Source of the DNA: Megachile rotundata
Lineage: Eukaryota > Arthropoda > Insecta > Hymenoptera > Megachilidae
DNA: 64,000 nt
Direction of reading: 5' to 3'
NCBI RefSeq assembly: GCF_050947335.1
Contig: NW_027473328.1
Span: forward strand, 1,860,001-1,924,000
The position numbers and the translations under genes are program-made. Under the pieces are notes generated by a model, which was not told the DNA's origin, made no database searches, and worked only from the letters and a program-made list of their open reading frames with translations. Below, in pieces: positions 62,101-64,000 of the stretch (position 1 is its first letter; the number at the start of each line of letters is the position of its first letter).

Positions 62101-64000
62101 ACAATCACAATCATACAATCACAATCATACTATCGCAATCATACAATCACAATCGCACAATCACAATCATACAATCACAATCATTGAATCACAATCATGC
62201 AATCACAATCATACAATCACTATCATACAATCACAATCATACAATCACAATCATACAATCACAATCATACACAAACAATGATACAATCGCAATCATACAA
62301 TTCAAATCATACAATCACAATCATACAATCACAATCATACAATCACAATCATACGATCACAATCATACGAAGACAATCATACAATTACTACTATACAATC
62401 ACAATCATACGAAAACAATCATACAATCACAATCATACGATGTCAATCATACAATTACTACTATACAATCACAATCATACAAAAACAATCATACAATCAC
62501 AATCATACAATCACAATCATACAATCACAATCATACATTCACAATCATACAATCACAATCATACAATCACAATCATACAATCACAATAATACAATCACAA
62601 TCATGCAATCTCAATCATGCAATCTCAATCATACAATCACAATCATACAATCACAAACATACAATCACAATCATACAATCACAATCATACAATCACAATC
62701 ATACCACCCCAATCATACAATCACAATCATACAATCACAATCATACAATCACAATCATACAATCACAATTACACAATCGCAATCATACAATCACAATCAT
62801 ACAAAAACAATGATACAATCACAATCATACAATCACAATCATACAATCACAATCATACAATCACAATCATACGATCACAATCATACGAAGACAATCATAC
62901 AATTACTACTATACAATCACAATCATACAAAAACAATCATACAATCACAGTCATACAATCACAATCATACAATCACAATCATACATTCACAATCATACAA
63001 TCACAATCATACAATCACAATCATACAATCACAATAATACAATCACAATCATACAATCTCAATCATACAATCACAATCATACAATCACAATCATACAATC
63101 ACAATCATACAATCACAATCATACAATCACAATCATACAATCACAATCATACTATCGCAATCGTACAATCACAATCGCACAATCACAATCATACAATCAC
63201 AATCATTGATTCACAATCATGCAATCACAATCATACAATCACTATCATACAATCACAATCATACAACCACAATCATACAATCACAATCATACACAAACAA
63301 TGATACAATCGCAATCATACAATTCAAATCATACAATCACAATCATACAATCACAATCATACAATCACAATCATACGATCACAATCATACGAAGACAATC
63401 ATACAATTACTACTATACAATCACAATCATACGAAAACAATCATACAATCACAATCATACGATGTCAATCATACAATTACTACTATACAATCACAATCAT
63501 ACAAAAACAATCATACAATCACAATCATACAATCACAATCATACAATCACAATCATACATTCACAATCATACAATCACAATCATACAATCACAATCATAC
63601 AATCACAATAATACAATCACAATCATGCAATCTCAATCATACAATCACAATCATACAATCACAATCATACAATCACAAACATACAATCACAATCATACAA
63701 TCACAATCATACAATCACAATCATACAATCACAATCATACAATCACAATCATACTATCGCAATCGTACAATCACAATCGTACAATCACAATCATACAATC
63801 ACAATCATACAATCACAATCATACAATCACAATCATACAATCACAATCATACAATCACAATCATACAATCACAATCATACAATCACAATCATACTATCGC
63901 AATCATACAATCACAATCGTACAATCTCAATCATACAATCACAATCATTCAATCACAATCATACAATCACAATCATACAATCACAATCATACAATCACAA
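56150..64000 (+). repeat. Block D: second copy of 46463-54284
   Basis: Variant order matches block C at +9,687, with steps to 9,673, 9,687, 9,688, 9,702 and 9,716 by the window end. The single 1-bp step reflects the 13-bp monomer at 49866 in C, which is 14 bp in D. D shares with C the 28-bp and 1,022-bp duplications that B lacks, so it descends from a C-like copy. The last bases still match C (CGTACAATCTC at 63918 versus 54202), so the copy continues past the window. Confidence 0.85.

Larger units (their letters stand above)
1..64000 (+). repeat. 14-bp satellite array filling the whole window
   Basis: Every line of the window is made of head-to-tail copies of ACAATCACAATCAT or point variants of it, always in the same orientation. 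There is no unique sequence at either edge, so the array extends beyond both ends. The monomer is internally repetitive: CAATCA, CAATCA, TA. Common variants change one to four bases but keep 14 bp, for example ACGATCACAATCAT, ACGAAGACAATCAT, ACAATTACTACTAT, ACAAAAACAATCAT, ACATTCACAATCAT, ACAATCACAATAAT, ACTATCGCAATCAT and GCAATCACAATCAT. The + strand consensus contains no G. Arrays of this scale are known as eukaryotic satellite DNA and usually sit in heterochromatin; chromosome position and species cannot be read from the sequence. I see no gene, RNA gene or mobile element in any stretch. Confidence 0.98.

Noticed and set aside
1..64000. CRISPR array
   Set aside because: Short, regularly spaced repeats are present, but there are no unique spacers. 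Repeat follows repeat directly at 14 bp and there are no cas genes.
1..64000. Telomeric repeat
   Set aside because: The strand asymmetry resembles a telomere, but the unit is 14 bp, lacks G-runs on either strand and is not a known telomere repeat type. The array has multi-kilobase higher-order structure and no terminus.
1..64000. Bacterial or phage sequence
   Set aside because: No coding density and no genes of any kind in 64 kb. A homogeneous 14-bp satellite of this length is not known to me from bacteria or phages.
1..64000. Pure assembly artefact
   Set aside because: Not fully excluded. However, blocks A-D carry their own private changes (70-bp deletion, patch at 4913-4978, 1,078-bp and 28-bp duplications, a 13-bp monomer), which a simple repeated collapse or copy error would not produce. 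Copy numbers still need read-level confirmation.

Overview
The whole 64 kb window is one uninterrupted satellite (giant minisatellite) array. The monomer is 14 bp, consensus ACAATCACAATCAT on the + strand, which can be read as two CAATCA hexamers plus TA. About 4,570 monomers fill the window from the first base to the last. I see no unique sequence, gene, RNA gene, transposon, CRISPR array, promoter or terminator. The consensus + strand has no G at all (A 50%, C 29%, T 21%; GC about 29%). An array this long with multi-kilobase higher-order repeats points to a eukaryotic chromosome, in a pericentromeric, subtelomeric, sex-chromosome, B-chromosome or other heterochromatic block. The sequence gives no basis for naming a species or chromosome.

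The array is nearly perfectly phase-locked. Monomers carry many point variants, but almost every length change is a multiple of 14 bp. My phase arithmetic finds only three 13-bp monomers (70-82, 38345-38357, 49866-49878), and the first two are copies of each other. Variant monomers act as bar codes that reveal nested higher-order repeats (HORs). Block A (about 93-7095) and block B (about 7247-14319) are a 7.2 kb tandem duplication. Inside them is a 3,318-bp HOR at 3074, 6392, 10298 and 13616. A B-specific 1,078-bp duplication lies at about 17650-19690. From about 23 to 38 kb the array is a mosaic of pieces seen elsewhere, including a 2,828-bp HOR (31.7-36.4 kb). At 38276 the sequence restarts as at window base 1, so block C (38276-53295) is a second copy of roughly 1-23.2 kb with one of the two 7.2 kb copies missing. 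Block D (about 56150-64000) repeats 46463-54284 with a period near 9.7 kb. A local 1,120-bp duplication (54.3-56.15 kb) lies just before it.

Many long + strand open frames exist (up to 425 codons, for example 33328-34605 and 13616-14887), but they follow from the repeat. The 14-mer lacks stop codons on the + strand in all three frames, and because 14 is one less than a multiple of 3, every frame yields the same cyclic 14-residue peptide. The - strand has a TGA within every 42 bases in every frame. No CDS is called. The points most worth a second look are the 14-bp phase lock, the nested HORs with testable predictions outside the window, a strictly retained CGCCATCTT motif in 17 variant monomers, and extreme strand asymmetry.
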